Assembly: GCF_905475345.1 (NCBI RefSeq)
Contig: NC_066587.1
Location: 15,297,558-15,361,557 of the forward strand
DNA length: 64,000 nt
Reading direction: 5' to 3'
Source of the DNA: Vespula vulgaris
Taxonomy: Eukaryota; Arthropoda; Insecta; Hymenoptera; Vespidae
Shown: positions 21,001-33,617 of the stretch, one piece after another
How positions within the stretch are numbered: position 1 is the first letter of the stretch
How the letters are laid out: each line of letters starts with the position of its first letter
The notes under the pieces: model-generated
Seen by the model: the letters and a program-made list of their open reading frames with translations, nothing else
Told to the model about the DNA's origin: nothing
Databases searched by the model: none
Translations under genes and position numbers: made by a program

Positions 21001-24000
21001 ATAGTCGTATGAATGACCAGTCTGTTTTAGATAGTCCTACATTAAAACTGTATTCACATATTATTAGATATTTGATACACTCAAGTATAAATTTTGTCAT
21101 CAGTTGTCTGATCAAAGATTTTCGCTATTGTTCCAGATTTTCCAAGGGCTCTTGAATTCGACTTTAATGTTTTTCTATCATTTCATTATCTTGCCATTGA
21201 TAAATCGTAATAATTCCTGAATTGATATTTATTCTTGTAAATGTTTTGTCTTTATTGTACAGCGATATTACTTTATCGATCCTAGTTAATTGTTTTAATT
21301 TATTCGTGTTATTGAACTTGAATGATTAATATTTTCCACAGGTTGTCTTTTGTTCTTTTGAAATTCTATAAATTAATAGAAAATTTGAATCAGGTACATT
21401 TAGTTAATTAAAGTATATTTTTTTAATACTTAGCACATTTAAATATAATATTTATCAGAAAGGTATGGTCGTACATTCAAATAAAGAAATGTCGATAGTT
21501 CGTTCTCATAACTCTCTATGACTTCTCTTTGCGAAGATACACTCTTTTAAATATCACAATTCGATTGGCTCACTTCGATTCTCATTCAACGAAAGAACTG
21601 ACCTACATCGATTCAGTGTCACGTGATGACAGTATTTTTTGCGAAGATTCCAATCATACCCTCGCTTCGAGGATAGTTTCGAGAATTTATGTAGCACAGA
21701 TGGTCAATTCGGGCGCTCAACTTCATTCAATATCACCCGAACGAAACTACAATTCTCTATTGGAATCAAAGCACATCCATTTAACTTTGTTGATCGATGG
21801 ACAATCGAAACTTAGTTTGATTTATTATTCTCTTTTTCTTTAATAACTTGTATATTTATTATTATGACACACGTAGAAAGTTCAATAATTAATACGTATA
21901 GCTAATCATGACTTTTTCCTATTCCTTCTCAACTAATCTCAGCTGCTTAAAACATAATTTGAATATTTTATGCCGAATGACTAATCTTAAATGTGGCTGT
22001 AAAGGTATTTAGTATATGATGAAAGCAATAATTATAACTTCTCGTTAATTATTCATACAAGCTTTCAACATCCCTCCCTAATGGTCAATGTATCCCACGC
22101 GAGCTCGCATTAAGCCGAAGTTAATGTCGAAGGGCTTAAATAAATCAGAAGCGAATATTCTCTTTGTTTGTTACGTCAAATAAACATGTTTGTTAATATT
22201 TCGAGATATATGAAATCAAAGATGTCCGACACGAATAATAACTATGAAACTATATCTACTTGCTCCTTTAGCTCTTATTTTAGAACATTAAAGAAAAACA
22301 GAGATCGTAAGTGAAAAGAGTGAAGTTAATTAAAAAATGTCTACAAACGATATTATCGAAAAGATTTATATTTGTACATAAATACACTGATAGAAAATAC
22401 ACAGGTAAATTTTCGATATTCGGTATTGCCAATATCTAAGAACGTTTATGCGGTAGGAGCTTTAATGTCTAACAAAAGTAGTACATCGAAGAGTGCTGAT
22501 CTGGCTCAGGTTGAATGATATATCGATCCACGTTTGCAGCGTCGAGTCAGCACCGTAAAGATCGTGAATTAGGTATAGTCAGGATTGTAAACGATAGTTC
22601 GTTGAAACTAGTACTATGGATTCTTAAGGAGTCCTATCTTGTTTTACGGTGTAATGTTTCGTAAAAATATTTTATTACAAAGAATGCTGAATCGATTTAA
22701 CTCGAAAAATATATTACCTAATTTACGTTTACAGCGTATAGAATCGATAGATACTTTATTTCACTTTTCTCGAAAATGTATCGTATTACTTTATTTCTCT
22801 GTATCTTATTTCGAGTAAAAAAATAGAATGGAAAATGTATTCGTCATCTATTTAGATAAAGAAGAAGTACGAGGAGGGTAATAAGATAGAGAAAAGTAGC
22901 GCGTGCCGATTATAAAATATCTCTCTTTGGAATTACCAGCCGTTGGGTGTCGAGCTTAATGCGCGACGAGAATATTCTGGTGCGCAAGAGGGTGGTGCTG
23001 GTAGATGATGCTGGTAGCGATGTTGGTAGTAGTGGTGATGATAGTGTTGGTAGTAGTAGGTGCGAGCACACGCCCTAGTTCCGAAGGGACGATAATTCAC
23101 TATCATGGCTTATTGAACTTTCACGAGCCGTGAGCTATAATCTACTTTCACATTGTGCACGTTGGTACCGCGGAGGCATTAAGCTCGATCGTTTTGGCTC
23201 TGATATCCCGAGACAGAGACGGAAATAGACGGAAACCGGAAGACAGGGTATTACGGGTAACGACAGGTGTTGAATGTGACAGAGTGGGCCTGGTCCAATC
23301 GCGAGTGCAATCCGATAGAATCCCATGGAAATGGCACGGAGAATTGTTAATCTCGAAGCAACGTTCATGTGGCATGACACGATTCTATAATGCTTACATA
23401 TCTGCTACGTTTCAAATATTCCTCCATTGCGTTCCGGCAATTTGTAGACGGGAAATAACTTCGGAAACGATATTTCTTTTATCGTACGTTTGGAATATTA
23501 ATAACCGCTTTTCATTGGCATTGTGAATCGACTAAAGCTTTCCCACGCATTTCTCGTATTTTGTAATTCGTTCTTTTATTTTATCCTACGTTGACCACTT
23601 TATTGACCTGTAAAATTTTTTTTTATAAAAATTTTCTTTATTCGTTTAGACGGGTATGAAAAATGTTTCGTTTAACCTACTTCGCTCTGGTTTTCGATTG
23701 TTCGTTTTGAAGTTTCTACAATTTTTAATAATCAAGATCCGTCAATAAATTATTTCGAACCGAGAATGACCGAAGATCGAAAATTGAAAATCGAACGAGT
23801 TAATAGATTAAAGTTAAAACTCGTTAAGAATTTTAATTTCGTTACGAATCGACAAGATTTACAAGCTCGCTTTATTAATTCCATATTTCACCTATTTCCT
23901 TTTGATCCAGTAATTGTTCTCTGATATAATATATACGCCTCGAATCCAATCGAAAGATAATTTTATGGTTTGATATGTTCGAAGGGAACGTAAGATATAT

Positions 24001-24097
24001 CTTCGAATATAGTTCACGTTGATAGATCAAATCTCGTAAAGCTGAATCGCTTGTTAGTTACAGAACGAAAATTTATACTCGGAGGATCATAGAACAG

Positions 24098-24114
24098 ATA
24101 TATACACACACATA

Positions 24115-24187
<73 letters not shown>
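24098..24187. repeat. TA/CA/TG/TA/GA compound microsatellite with palindromic core
   Basis: CA and TG runs meet at a cata/tgtg centre and form an inverted repeat, followed by a long TA run and then a GA run. Confidence 0.9.
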
Positions 24188-24193
<6 letters not shown>

Positions 24194-25448
24194 GTGTGGT
24201 TTAGGCAAGGAAAGGAAATGGGAGAGGAAGAGGCACGACAATAATTGTAGTTGCTAGATAGGGTAGTCAATTTCAGAGTATCAGATCCAATCGCAGGAAG
24301 ACAACTTGAGAGTGGACCAAAATATATAGTTGGTCCGTAATAACGATCGTACAGTTTAGACGTCGCTCGCAAATGACGCGATCGTGTGCTTGAATGACGA
24401 AGAAGGGATATATACAAATAGATAGATAGAACTCGAAGCTTACAAGATATGAAATCGATTTCAACTAAATATTTAAACGTTCAGAATTATCTCATTCGTG
24501 GTCCAAAATCGTATAATTTGTTCTTACGAATAAATGAAATTATATTAACACGAATAGTTTGATATTGTTTCGACATTTTATTTAAGTCTGAAATAAAAGT
24601 TAACTTCGATCGAACAATTATTATGTGATATAGCGAACTTAATAATAATTTAAAGAAATAGTTTTTAACTTAAAGAATCGTCTTATTGTGGTAGAATAAA
24701 GTCTTCCAAAAAATATGGTTGGTATTTTTCTTCGAGCTATCTATGTAAATTGGCAGAGCGAAAAGAAATTTTCTGTGCAAATGAAAAATTTCATAAACAT
24801 GGTAGCGTGCAACGGGAGCAACCACGTTACAGTGGCAGGGCGAAATGTAAAGATGTCGCAAAACGTAACCGAAATTCTCTCTATTTTAAAGAAGCATACG
24901 TGTAAAGAGTTGACTTTACGAGTGCATCGCTTTTAACATCAATTCGAATGAGAACGAAACAATTCATTGTATTTGTGTATCATGCGTAAAAATGAAAACT
25001 CATTTTGCCGTCATGTCGTATGTAAAAGATAACGAAGAAAGAAAAGAAAAAGATGAAAAAAATGAAAGACAAAGGGAAGAAAAATGAATGGTCTTTCGTT
25101 TGGAAATGTCTGTTACAATTGGAATTAAATTAAATGTTGATTTATATTGTCTATTCGCAAACTCAGAATTATCTTGTATTGTTAGTGAACCGTAGAAAAC
25201 ACGACGACCATCGTTCATCTCCATAGAAATTTTCGGAGATTTTTGAAAACGAATGAAAGTGCGCACAGTAAGCTTCCAAAAGGTTAAATTCGTTTTAGCG
25301 AGCGAGGCCGGCAACATCGGTTTACCGAATTTAACCGACAGACGAGCGAGAGAAACTCTTTGTCTCGGGAACACATCGGCCGGTTAGCTTATAATAAAGG
25401 CGTGCGTTAACCACTCGTTTGCACGATGATGTAATTTTGGTGAGAAGG

Positions 25449-25530
25449 TATATATATATATTTATGTATATGCATATATATATATATACATGATATTTAT
25501 ATATATATATATATATATACACACATGTAG
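25449..25530. repeat. TA-rich tract
   Basis: Several TA runs broken by tgtatgca and catgatat. Confidence 0.85.
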
Positions 25531-25904
25531 CTATATAGAGTAGTTATATGTATAGGAAAGCTTGAGGCTGCTCTCTTTCGTGCTTTCGCGTGCTTGCTCA
25601 CGAAAAGGCTCATTCGTGTACGAGCGCTCTTCCGCATTTATATTCGTCTATTATTCCGAGGGTTCATTGAAGAGAGCGTCGATGACGTCTTACGTGTTCG
25701 CAGTCGCCTTTCTTTCTCTTTCTTTCTCACACACATACATTCTTTTTCTTCTTCCATTTTGCTATTCCAAGCATGCGAACTTTCGCACCGTCGAATCGAC
25801 GTGCTTTCGTCAATTTCGAGGAGCAAGACACCAGAAGAAAGAAAAGTCGCCGTGTATTCACTCGCACGTGCTGGGAAAATGAAAGAGAAAGAGAGAAAAA
25901 GAGA

Positions 25905-25952
25905 GAAATAGATAGATAGATAGAAAAAGAGAGAGAGAGAGAGAGAGAGAGG
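25905..25952. repeat. (GATA)n and (GA)n microsatellites
   Basis: Three to four GATA units, then a GA run. Confidence 0.9.
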
Positions 25953-28900
25953 GACAAAGACCTTTTCGCGATTTTACCCACGGGGATAAAAGCATGGTGA
26001 AATACCTAGGAGGGATATCCAAAGCGTAGCTTTTTGTAAGCGAACAAAAAACCCTTCAGTCCTTTCCGAGGCAGTACTTCTCAACTCGTTTATCGTTCGT
26101 TCGGTCGAGATTTGAGAGATTCGTCGATCCGCTGAGCCCTGATGCGCTCCGATCCTAGAGGTGGATTTAATAAAATCCTCTCGCGATCGAAATCTATGTG
26201 AAAGCCCGATAGAGCTTTCCTTGCATTTTTTATCTATGTATAGGTACATATGGATTATAACTACTACTATTCTCTTTTAAAATATTTGCGTTAAATCGTT
26301 TTGTAATTACTTTGATTTAGGATCGACAAGCTATTCGTTAAGAAAAGTTGTAAATAATAATTAAATATAATGCCTTTTCAAAATGATATCAATTTCTAAT
26401 TTTGCCACAAAAATTATGCAACGATCTAATATTTGCGACTTGAGAGAAAAAAGTTTAATGGATTAATTAAAAAAAAAAAAAAACAATTATAATCTGGATA
26501 AATACTAACGCAAATATATTTTAAAGAATTATCAATTTTTCATAGATAACCATTTCCACGTGAGCACACTTCTATGTCCACGTAGCATCACGAAATTATC
26601 AAACGTTACGCTTGGTCAAGCCACGACTAGAGAGAATGGTTCGGTGATTAGCATTTGACTCGTATCAAATCGCGTTTCGATTAACATGGCTTGATGAATA
26701 TTTCGTACGATCGTAATCTTGATTCGGCTAAATTGCGAACGGTTTACACGTCGATCGATATCAGGCTGATTTTCTCGATTTCCATTGGCTTTAATAATCG
26801 ATCGTGTAACAACCTCAGATGGTATCGTTGTGCGTAATACATTCGCTTCTCAGCTGTCGACGATTTCAAAACTTAGGAAAATCAACGTTGGAATTCGCTT
26901 AACGAACGTAATGCGATATAAATTCGTGGATAGGTCTGAAGGGAGAATACGGTAGGAAGATATCCCGGCTGTCACGCGAAATAAATCATCGGACGGTGAG
27001 AGTACGCGGCATGAATTATTTTACGGGTATAAGGCCGTTACTTCTGCACGAACGATCAGCAGCCGCGATTAATAGCTGCTGGTCGAAATATTTCATGGCT
27101 CTCGAGTCTCGGCGTCTCGTTCCTCTCGGGCAACCGTCAAGAAGATCTCTACCAATGGAGAAGGTACGAGGAGAGCTGCGGTATACTACACATACGAGGA
27201 ATGTACCGAGAGAAAGCTGGGAAAGAGAGAGAGAGAAAGAGAGAAAGAGATGGAAGAGACTTTAGTTGATTCTCTTCTTCTTTTATCTTCGACTGTAATT
27301 TAACAATATACTTGAAATTAGCAATATTTGTCATCGTCATCTAAGAAACAAGTATAAGTTATAATTTCATGTAAAAACGAACTACTAGTCTGTCGTAATG
27401 CGTTTAAAAATTATACTGAAGAATAAATCTTCTTTTTTTTCCTCTTATCCTTATCTCAGAAACAAAGGGATCTGATATTTTTAAAGAACTAACTTTAAGA
27501 GCATCGGCAAGACACGTAGAAACTATATGAATATCTTCGTACTGTCGAGTTGAAAGTAAAAGTACGAGGATTTAAATAATTTTGCATAAACTCTTCGATT
27601 TTGCGGATTACCTTGCACGACAGGGGCTAACGTTTGCTGTGATTTCGGAATCGCATGCTAAGTACCTGAAAATACGAAGAACAAGCAATGTCTCTAGTAT
27701 CATGGATAATTCTTGTTTCTGAATGTAAAAAGATTTTTTAAATTACGTTCGACTTCCCACGATGATGGTTTTAATTTTTAAGAGTTGTTAAATATTATGC
27801 TGAAAATACTATCGAAAAAAATACTAATCGAAAAAATAGATTCTTCGAAGCTTTCTAAATGAGAAATGTCGTTCGGTGGAAAGACGATTTACATTCGAAT
27901 TTAGTAAATAAGTTATTTTGTAAACTTTGGTGAAGTTGATAGGAAGGACGAAACTAAGGAACATCGAACCAAATGAGATCAATCCCAACATTGCGAGTTC
28001 ACGTTCTGTATACATATGTACTCACTGTTTGTGTTTCGACTAACATTCGCTTGCCGATCGTCCTCCAGGTTAGACGTACCTGCGTTTGATCTTCGGTGTT
28101 GTTCGTAGTACAGAAAATTTTCAAGAATTCGATTCTTCTCTTGTGCGTTTATTAATAATCAGGTATGTATCGTATCAATACATAGATATTCTCAAATTTT
28201 TATACGTAATATAATTATGATCTATCGAAAATTTTTGATACCGAATAATAATATACAAATATGTGCAAGTAATTAGTTCTACTAAATAATCATAGGAAAC
28301 AATGAATGGTTGGTCGATGGAATTTGCCTACCAGGAATAATCTACTAACTTTTTACTTTTGCGATATTTCAGTACAAATAACTTTACATTATTTAACTTT
28401 TAGCAAACCATGTAAGAACTTTTTGTCGGTACGTGAAAAATAGTTTCTCAGTAATTCCACATTTCCATGTGAAGTTTCGAATGGGAATATATCTGTACCA
28501 ACAAAATCTAGTTTTAATTTTCCTTCAAAAAAGAAATAATACGATTAATGAAATATTTGAATATGACGGAAATAAATATTTCTAAAAATACATTTCTATC
28601 TTTGATAATTATAAATGCAAAATATAATTATTAATAATTAATTAGCTGTTGAATATTTGAGAGAAACAGAATACCTATATAAACTCGATCTATTTATTTC
28701 AACTAACGAGCATATAAAATCAAGATGATACATGTATATGCGTGAGTCAATGTTTACATCAACGAAAGAAATATGTATATATGTATATTCATTCATGAAA
28801 TATCTGCTAGACGACTCGATAGAGAGTAAATAGGTCGAGTGTACAGACGTTTATATGTTATCTGACTTTTCTTCCTGTTCAATGACACTTTAGATGGGAA

Positions 28901-31404
28901 ATTAAGTAATACGCAGATAAAAGGTTGTTTAGATAAGCATGACTCACTCTATCTACGTATGTATATTCATTCGTGAGCATTATTAAACTCTCTATCTGAA
29001 ACTGTTTAATATTTCAGTACGTACAGTGTTATATTTTATTACACAATTTCTTCCGAAGCGATTTTATATTTTATTCTTTTACACTAGCATAGAATTAAAA
29101 TTTAACAATGACTAAGCTAAGATAGGTTAACGTGATTGCTTTTCGGCAACAAACACGTGCCTGAATTTCTAGCTAGCCCGTTGAGATTACTAACGAGAGA
29201 ATAATAGGAAAGCCAAGCGTTCAAATTTTAACGAGTCCATTTCGTGAAGCTAAAGGATGTAGTTCGGTCATAAGACGATTTCGGAAAATGAAGGGGTGCA
29301 ATGAGATTTAGAGGGAAAATATTCGTTCAATTGTACAAGTATATTTTCGATTAAAATAAACATCGAAATTGATCTTCGTTTATTGATCATCGTAAGAAGA
29401 ATGAAAAGTAGATATCCTCGAATTGACTTTCTTTTCATTTTTCTTTTTTTTTATGAAACGTATTATGTACGATTTAATCAAGATTTTTCAAGAATTCCAA
29501 GAGATAATAAAATATTTATCATGTCCGAAAAGCCAAGAAGAAAATGGAACAACATGACTCGCAGATAAAAGGACGAAGAAGGTGGAGTCGAGTTAGCGGG
29601 AAAAGATTGTGGATCTCTTCGAAATGAGGAGGAAGGCTTCGCCAAGAAGCAGGGCCGTAACTATACAACGTCTAGAAGGAAACGATAAAGCGAGAGGCTT
29701 TCTTATAATATAATTTATTACTTCTAATGCGATCTTACAACGTAGATATCCTCAGAAAAATATTTTAAACTAAATAAAGTTACGTTTTATTTAACATTTT
29801 ACGTTTGAGAGTAAATTGAATGTACGAAAACATTCTTCTCTCTATTTTCGTTGAAACTTAGAATTGATTCGCTTTGTGTTTTCTAACGTTGGAAATAATT
29901 TGGTAGATTTAGAGACTTTACTTAAGTGCTTAAACTGTTTACTTTCCGCGAACTGGTTCGTGTAGCTATTTTGAATACGATAAGTAAATTGATAAGTAAA
30001 TTTCTTTGGAGTTCGCAGAATGTACAACTCGACTTTATAGAGATTTCAAAGTAGAAGTTTCGTACATTTTAATGAAGTACGAGACATTATTGGGTCTTTA
30101 AATTAATGAAAATCTAACTATTAAGAAATATAATGTAAATAATATTACACATAAAATATTCTTATAAATACTAATATATTTTTTTTAATATATAATAGAG
30201 AATAGCATAGTACAATATAATATAGTATATAGTATATTATAATATATCGTATTGGTATAAGTACAATAATTACGAATTAGAAAATCTTACGATTGTAATT
30301 GTAGCTTTACATTTCGTTCGTTTGTGTGCAAATATCGTATTTGAAATTCTGTTCACGTCGCAAGGTATTTCCCGCCTATTAACGGCTACGTGAGGTAAAT
30401 ATGCGCGAGCGATGGAGATTGATTCAATATGCGATTGACGTTGGTCAAATGATTCAATGAACGACAAAGCCTGCTTCCAAAATTCGAAGCTGATAAATCC
30501 CCTTGTTGAGAACTGGACGAAAATCGAACTAGTTAGTCTCCAATATTAATATAAGTACATGAATATCGGCTTAATGATAATATCAATAAAATTGTAATAA
30601 CGCACGAAACAGCGATTATCGAAACGTAACGAATTATCAAATTTCTTTTTTTTATTCAAATAAAATATCACGTATGCGTAATCATATTTTTAGTAAATTT
30701 ATATTTTTGATATTTTTCTTTGCAACGCTTACATACTTCACATAGCATACTAATTTCATACATGTATGAATTAAAAAAGTTAGACCACTTCGCTTAGCCT
30801 AACAAAAAAAGTAATTTATACGATTTGAAAAAAATGTCGAAATATTTCTGTAACTGACTGTACATATAGCTCGTCAATAGAATCCATTCAATTTTGAACG
30901 ATGCCACTTTCCGTGCATCGAAAAGAACAAACTTTCGGTCCATTTCTCGCTTTGGCTTTGGTTTATTTCTTTAGATCGATATGTGTTTTCAGCCCATAAA
31001 CATACGTCAGAAGAAAGCTCAAAGAGATGAAATAAAAAATATACCGAATATAAATAGTTCGTGAAACACATCGCTTTGGTCGAACATGCGTATCTCATAA
31101 AGTTAAATACTAATTTATAAATTAGTATACATCGTTGATTTTCGTGTCATTAATTTTAGAGGAATTATGGTTATATCGATTAAAATTTCATTGTCGAAAT
31201 CATACAACACAGCACGGATAGAAAATCCTATCATAACGTAGATAATGTCGATATCGTTATCGTTGATAATCGTGATTTTGAAAGTGGTCGTGTCATTTTA
31301 GATTTAAAAGGAATTCTGTGATGTGATACAAATTCTAAATACCAGCATGAAAATTGCTTCCAATATTCGATGAGATAAAACTTTGTAATACGGTAGCATT
31401 TAGT

Positions 31405-31722
31405 TTAAATAATGACTGTATTATACCCTTGTAATGTTTCTCGTGTAGAAATATTTGGAAGTGTACTCCATGGTATAACGTGCTCAAATAGTAGAACTAT
31501 GAAATCTCCTATCGTTTTACGCTCGGACACCGGTATGACATGCCAGAGAATATTTCGAACTGATTCCGTGTCAGCTATAAAGGGAACGACGTGCTTCCGT
31601 CATATCTTACTTTCGAGATTGCAGACGTGCACACCTTCGTCGACGTTGAACCTGTTACACCAGCTATATCGTTTCAACGCGTTTCTCTCGATATGGTTCG
31701 TAGAAATAACTCGCAGAAAATG
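31405..31722 (-). pseudogene. Long minus-strand frame with one internal stop (possible decayed exon, or an exon ending at a splice donor)
   Basis: One frame is open for about 105 codons apart from a TGA at 31600-31602. Before the stop it reads ERNALKRYSWCNRF and VDEGVHVCNLE, directly followed by a good donor (A|gtaaga) that would remove the TGA. After the stop it reads VVPFIADTESVRNILWHVIP and ends at TAA. The plus strand is also open (107 codons), so chance openness of a GC-richer patch is a real alternative. No family recognised. Confidence 0.25.
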
Positions 31723-31863
31723 TTACTCTCGTTAATGTCTAAATAATGTTCCTTTGTTGGAGTTTATCTAAGGATTCTAATTACTAATTCGAAGCAAGGA
31801 TTAGCCAAAGGATTAGGCAATTTCCAACGTTATCAGTCTTGACCGCTATTAACCCATATGTAC

Positions 31864-31868
<5 letters not shown>

Positions 31869-31911
<43 letters not shown>
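31869..31911. repeat. (TA)n microsatellite
   Basis: About 21 TA units between the candidate coding blocks at 31.4-31.7 and 31.9-32.2 kb. Confidence 0.95.
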
Positions 31912-31914
<3 letters not shown>

Positions 31915-31943
31915 GATGTATGAAATACACACACAAGCTTTAC

Positions 31944-32033
31944 CAGTGCTTTGAGGTACTGTAACTTCAACGTGTTAGTCCAAGCCTTTATTGTACCTTC
32001 ATCGGGCATGTCTAAGGTAAATACTATCGGCTC
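31944..32033 (-). other. Candidate coding block 2 of the same unrecognised minus-strand gene
   Basis: Exactly 30 codons between ttgcag|GAG and CTG|gtaaag, phase 0 at both ends. It encodes EPIVFTLDMPDEGTIKAW and then a helix-like segment ending QYLKAL. It looks protein-like but is not assigned to a family. A long TA array lies just downstream (31869-31911). Confidence 0.3.
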
Positions 32034-32061
32034 CTGCAAACGCGATCAAAGACGTTGGTAC

Positions 32062-32202
32062 CTGCATGCAGTAACTCGGTAATTCAGATCCTACATTCCC
32101 AACTAATTTACTATACCGACTTACAATACTACTATCTTTCGACAATAGATTATCTTTTTGCATTTCATTCTGTGATCTTGATACTTGTATCAAAGTGAAT
32201 AT
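32062..32202 (-). other. Candidate coding block 1 of an unrecognised minus-strand gene
   Basis: An open 47-codon block bounded by a pyrimidine-containing acceptor (cgttag|A) and a donor (CAG|gtacca), phase 0 at both ends. It encodes a hydrophilic peptide containing QVSRSQNEMQKDNLLSKDSS and KLVGNVGSELPSYC. No family is recognised. It lies 28 nt upstream of a second phase-0 block. By-eye splice sites in AT-rich DNA are error-prone, so it may be a pseudogene or chance. Confidence 0.3.
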
Positions 32203-32209
32203 CTAACGC

Positions 32210-33578
32210 AACGGAGACATACATTTTTTATTTTCGTAGTAATTGCTTAATTTTTTAATGGCAATTTCTTAATTTTTTATTTTTTTTTAAATAATACTTT
32301 TGATAATAACATATAGAAAAATGTGACCGAAAAAAAATGTTTTCGACATTCTCTGACAGATTACGAATCTGTACGGAATCGGTGTGGCATTACCGATAGA
32401 ATAATTCAGGTATAATTGACCAAGTCGGCTAATAGCGATTGTTAATTAGTAGGGACGTGTCGGTCGGTCGACCAACCATCTCCTCTGCCGCCACTGTTCC
32501 TCGGGGTGAGATATGATCGAGAACACATCGGCCGCGGGGTTGAACGCGCGCGCGTATATTGACGAGCAACGAGCCACCCGCTGCGCACACAATCTCTCCT
32601 GCCTTTGTGTAAGTGTAACGTTCGAACGTGCTACGGATTGCGCATATGCGGGCTCTCTATGGTAGCCCGAGGGAATGCCAGGTATCTACTTGCAAAATAG
32701 CTGTCCGATGCGTACCCCTCCAACCCTCTTCCATCTCCATTCACCTGCTCATACTCTTCCGACTTTCCGTATTTTTCTGCACGTTCTCTACAAGAAAAAT
32801 AAGCGACCGTTCTCTCTTTTCGTTATCGATCATTTTTATCAGCGTCCTTTTTATAGGTGATATCACTCGGAAGAACTTAAAATCTTTATAATAAATATTA
32901 AAACAATTAAAGATTAATTAGATGTATATTATAAATAGATATATATTCTTTTTCTATGAAAATATTTGCACTTAAGTTACATGAAATTTCATTCATTTTT
33001 ACTTTCGTTTTTCTATAGGATCTTCGGAATGGAATATTGAAAAGAACAATGAGAACGTATTCACTGGATGTTGTTATTGAAATGTAGCGTACTTACTCAT
33101 TCTCGTTAACCGACATCAAATAGGTTCGCACTTGCACGCATCCTTTATGCACAGCTAATATAATCTATGTATATACATATGTATGTACTAGCATTGGATA
33201 AAGAGTAGATGTCACTTCGCAAAGGCTATTAATGAGTACGTTTCTAGAAACTCGTGATATTTCATACGTTTATTGAAACTACTCACTTGACAGACCTGGC
33301 TTGTCGCAACGCTTGTCCGCTTGGTAAAGTGGTAATTAAGGGCTAAGGGTCGTTATTCCACTCTCTCTCGGTACACGAAGTGGAAGTATTTCAAGTACAT
33401 ATGCCGCTAAACTTTTCATGGTAAGAGTTCGTATTCTCTCACTAACGATCACTTTTTTAAATATAACTTGAACTGAAATGTAATTGTTTATTTAATTTCT
33501 TGATTTTTTTAATTAATAATAACATTTCGATTTTTAATTAATAATGACATTTCGATATTATTATGTAGTACAGACATT

Positions 33579-33617
<39 letters not shown>

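Larger units (their letters stand above)
13250..31400. other. 18 kb without a recognisable gene
   Basis: AT-rich intergenic DNA on the upstream side of timeout. The open frames are short and many are translations of TA, CA or GA arrays. GC-richer islands occur near 15.2-15.9, 18.1-18.3, 22.95-23.4, 25.55-26.2 and 26.95-27.2 kb. The 104-codon plus-strand frame at 21,529-21,843 has no motif I recognise. Single-exon or non-coding RNA genes cannot be excluded. Confidence 0.5.

Noticed and set aside
23135..23526. 123-codon plus-strand ORF with an 81-codon minus-strand ORF over it
   Set aside because: No recognised motif and open on both strands, so more likely a GC-rich patch with few stops than a gene.
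25368..32535. 14-nt identity (gaacacatcggccg) at 25.37 and 32.52 kb
   Set aside because: Several 14-mers are expected to repeat by chance in 64 kb, and the flanks do not align.
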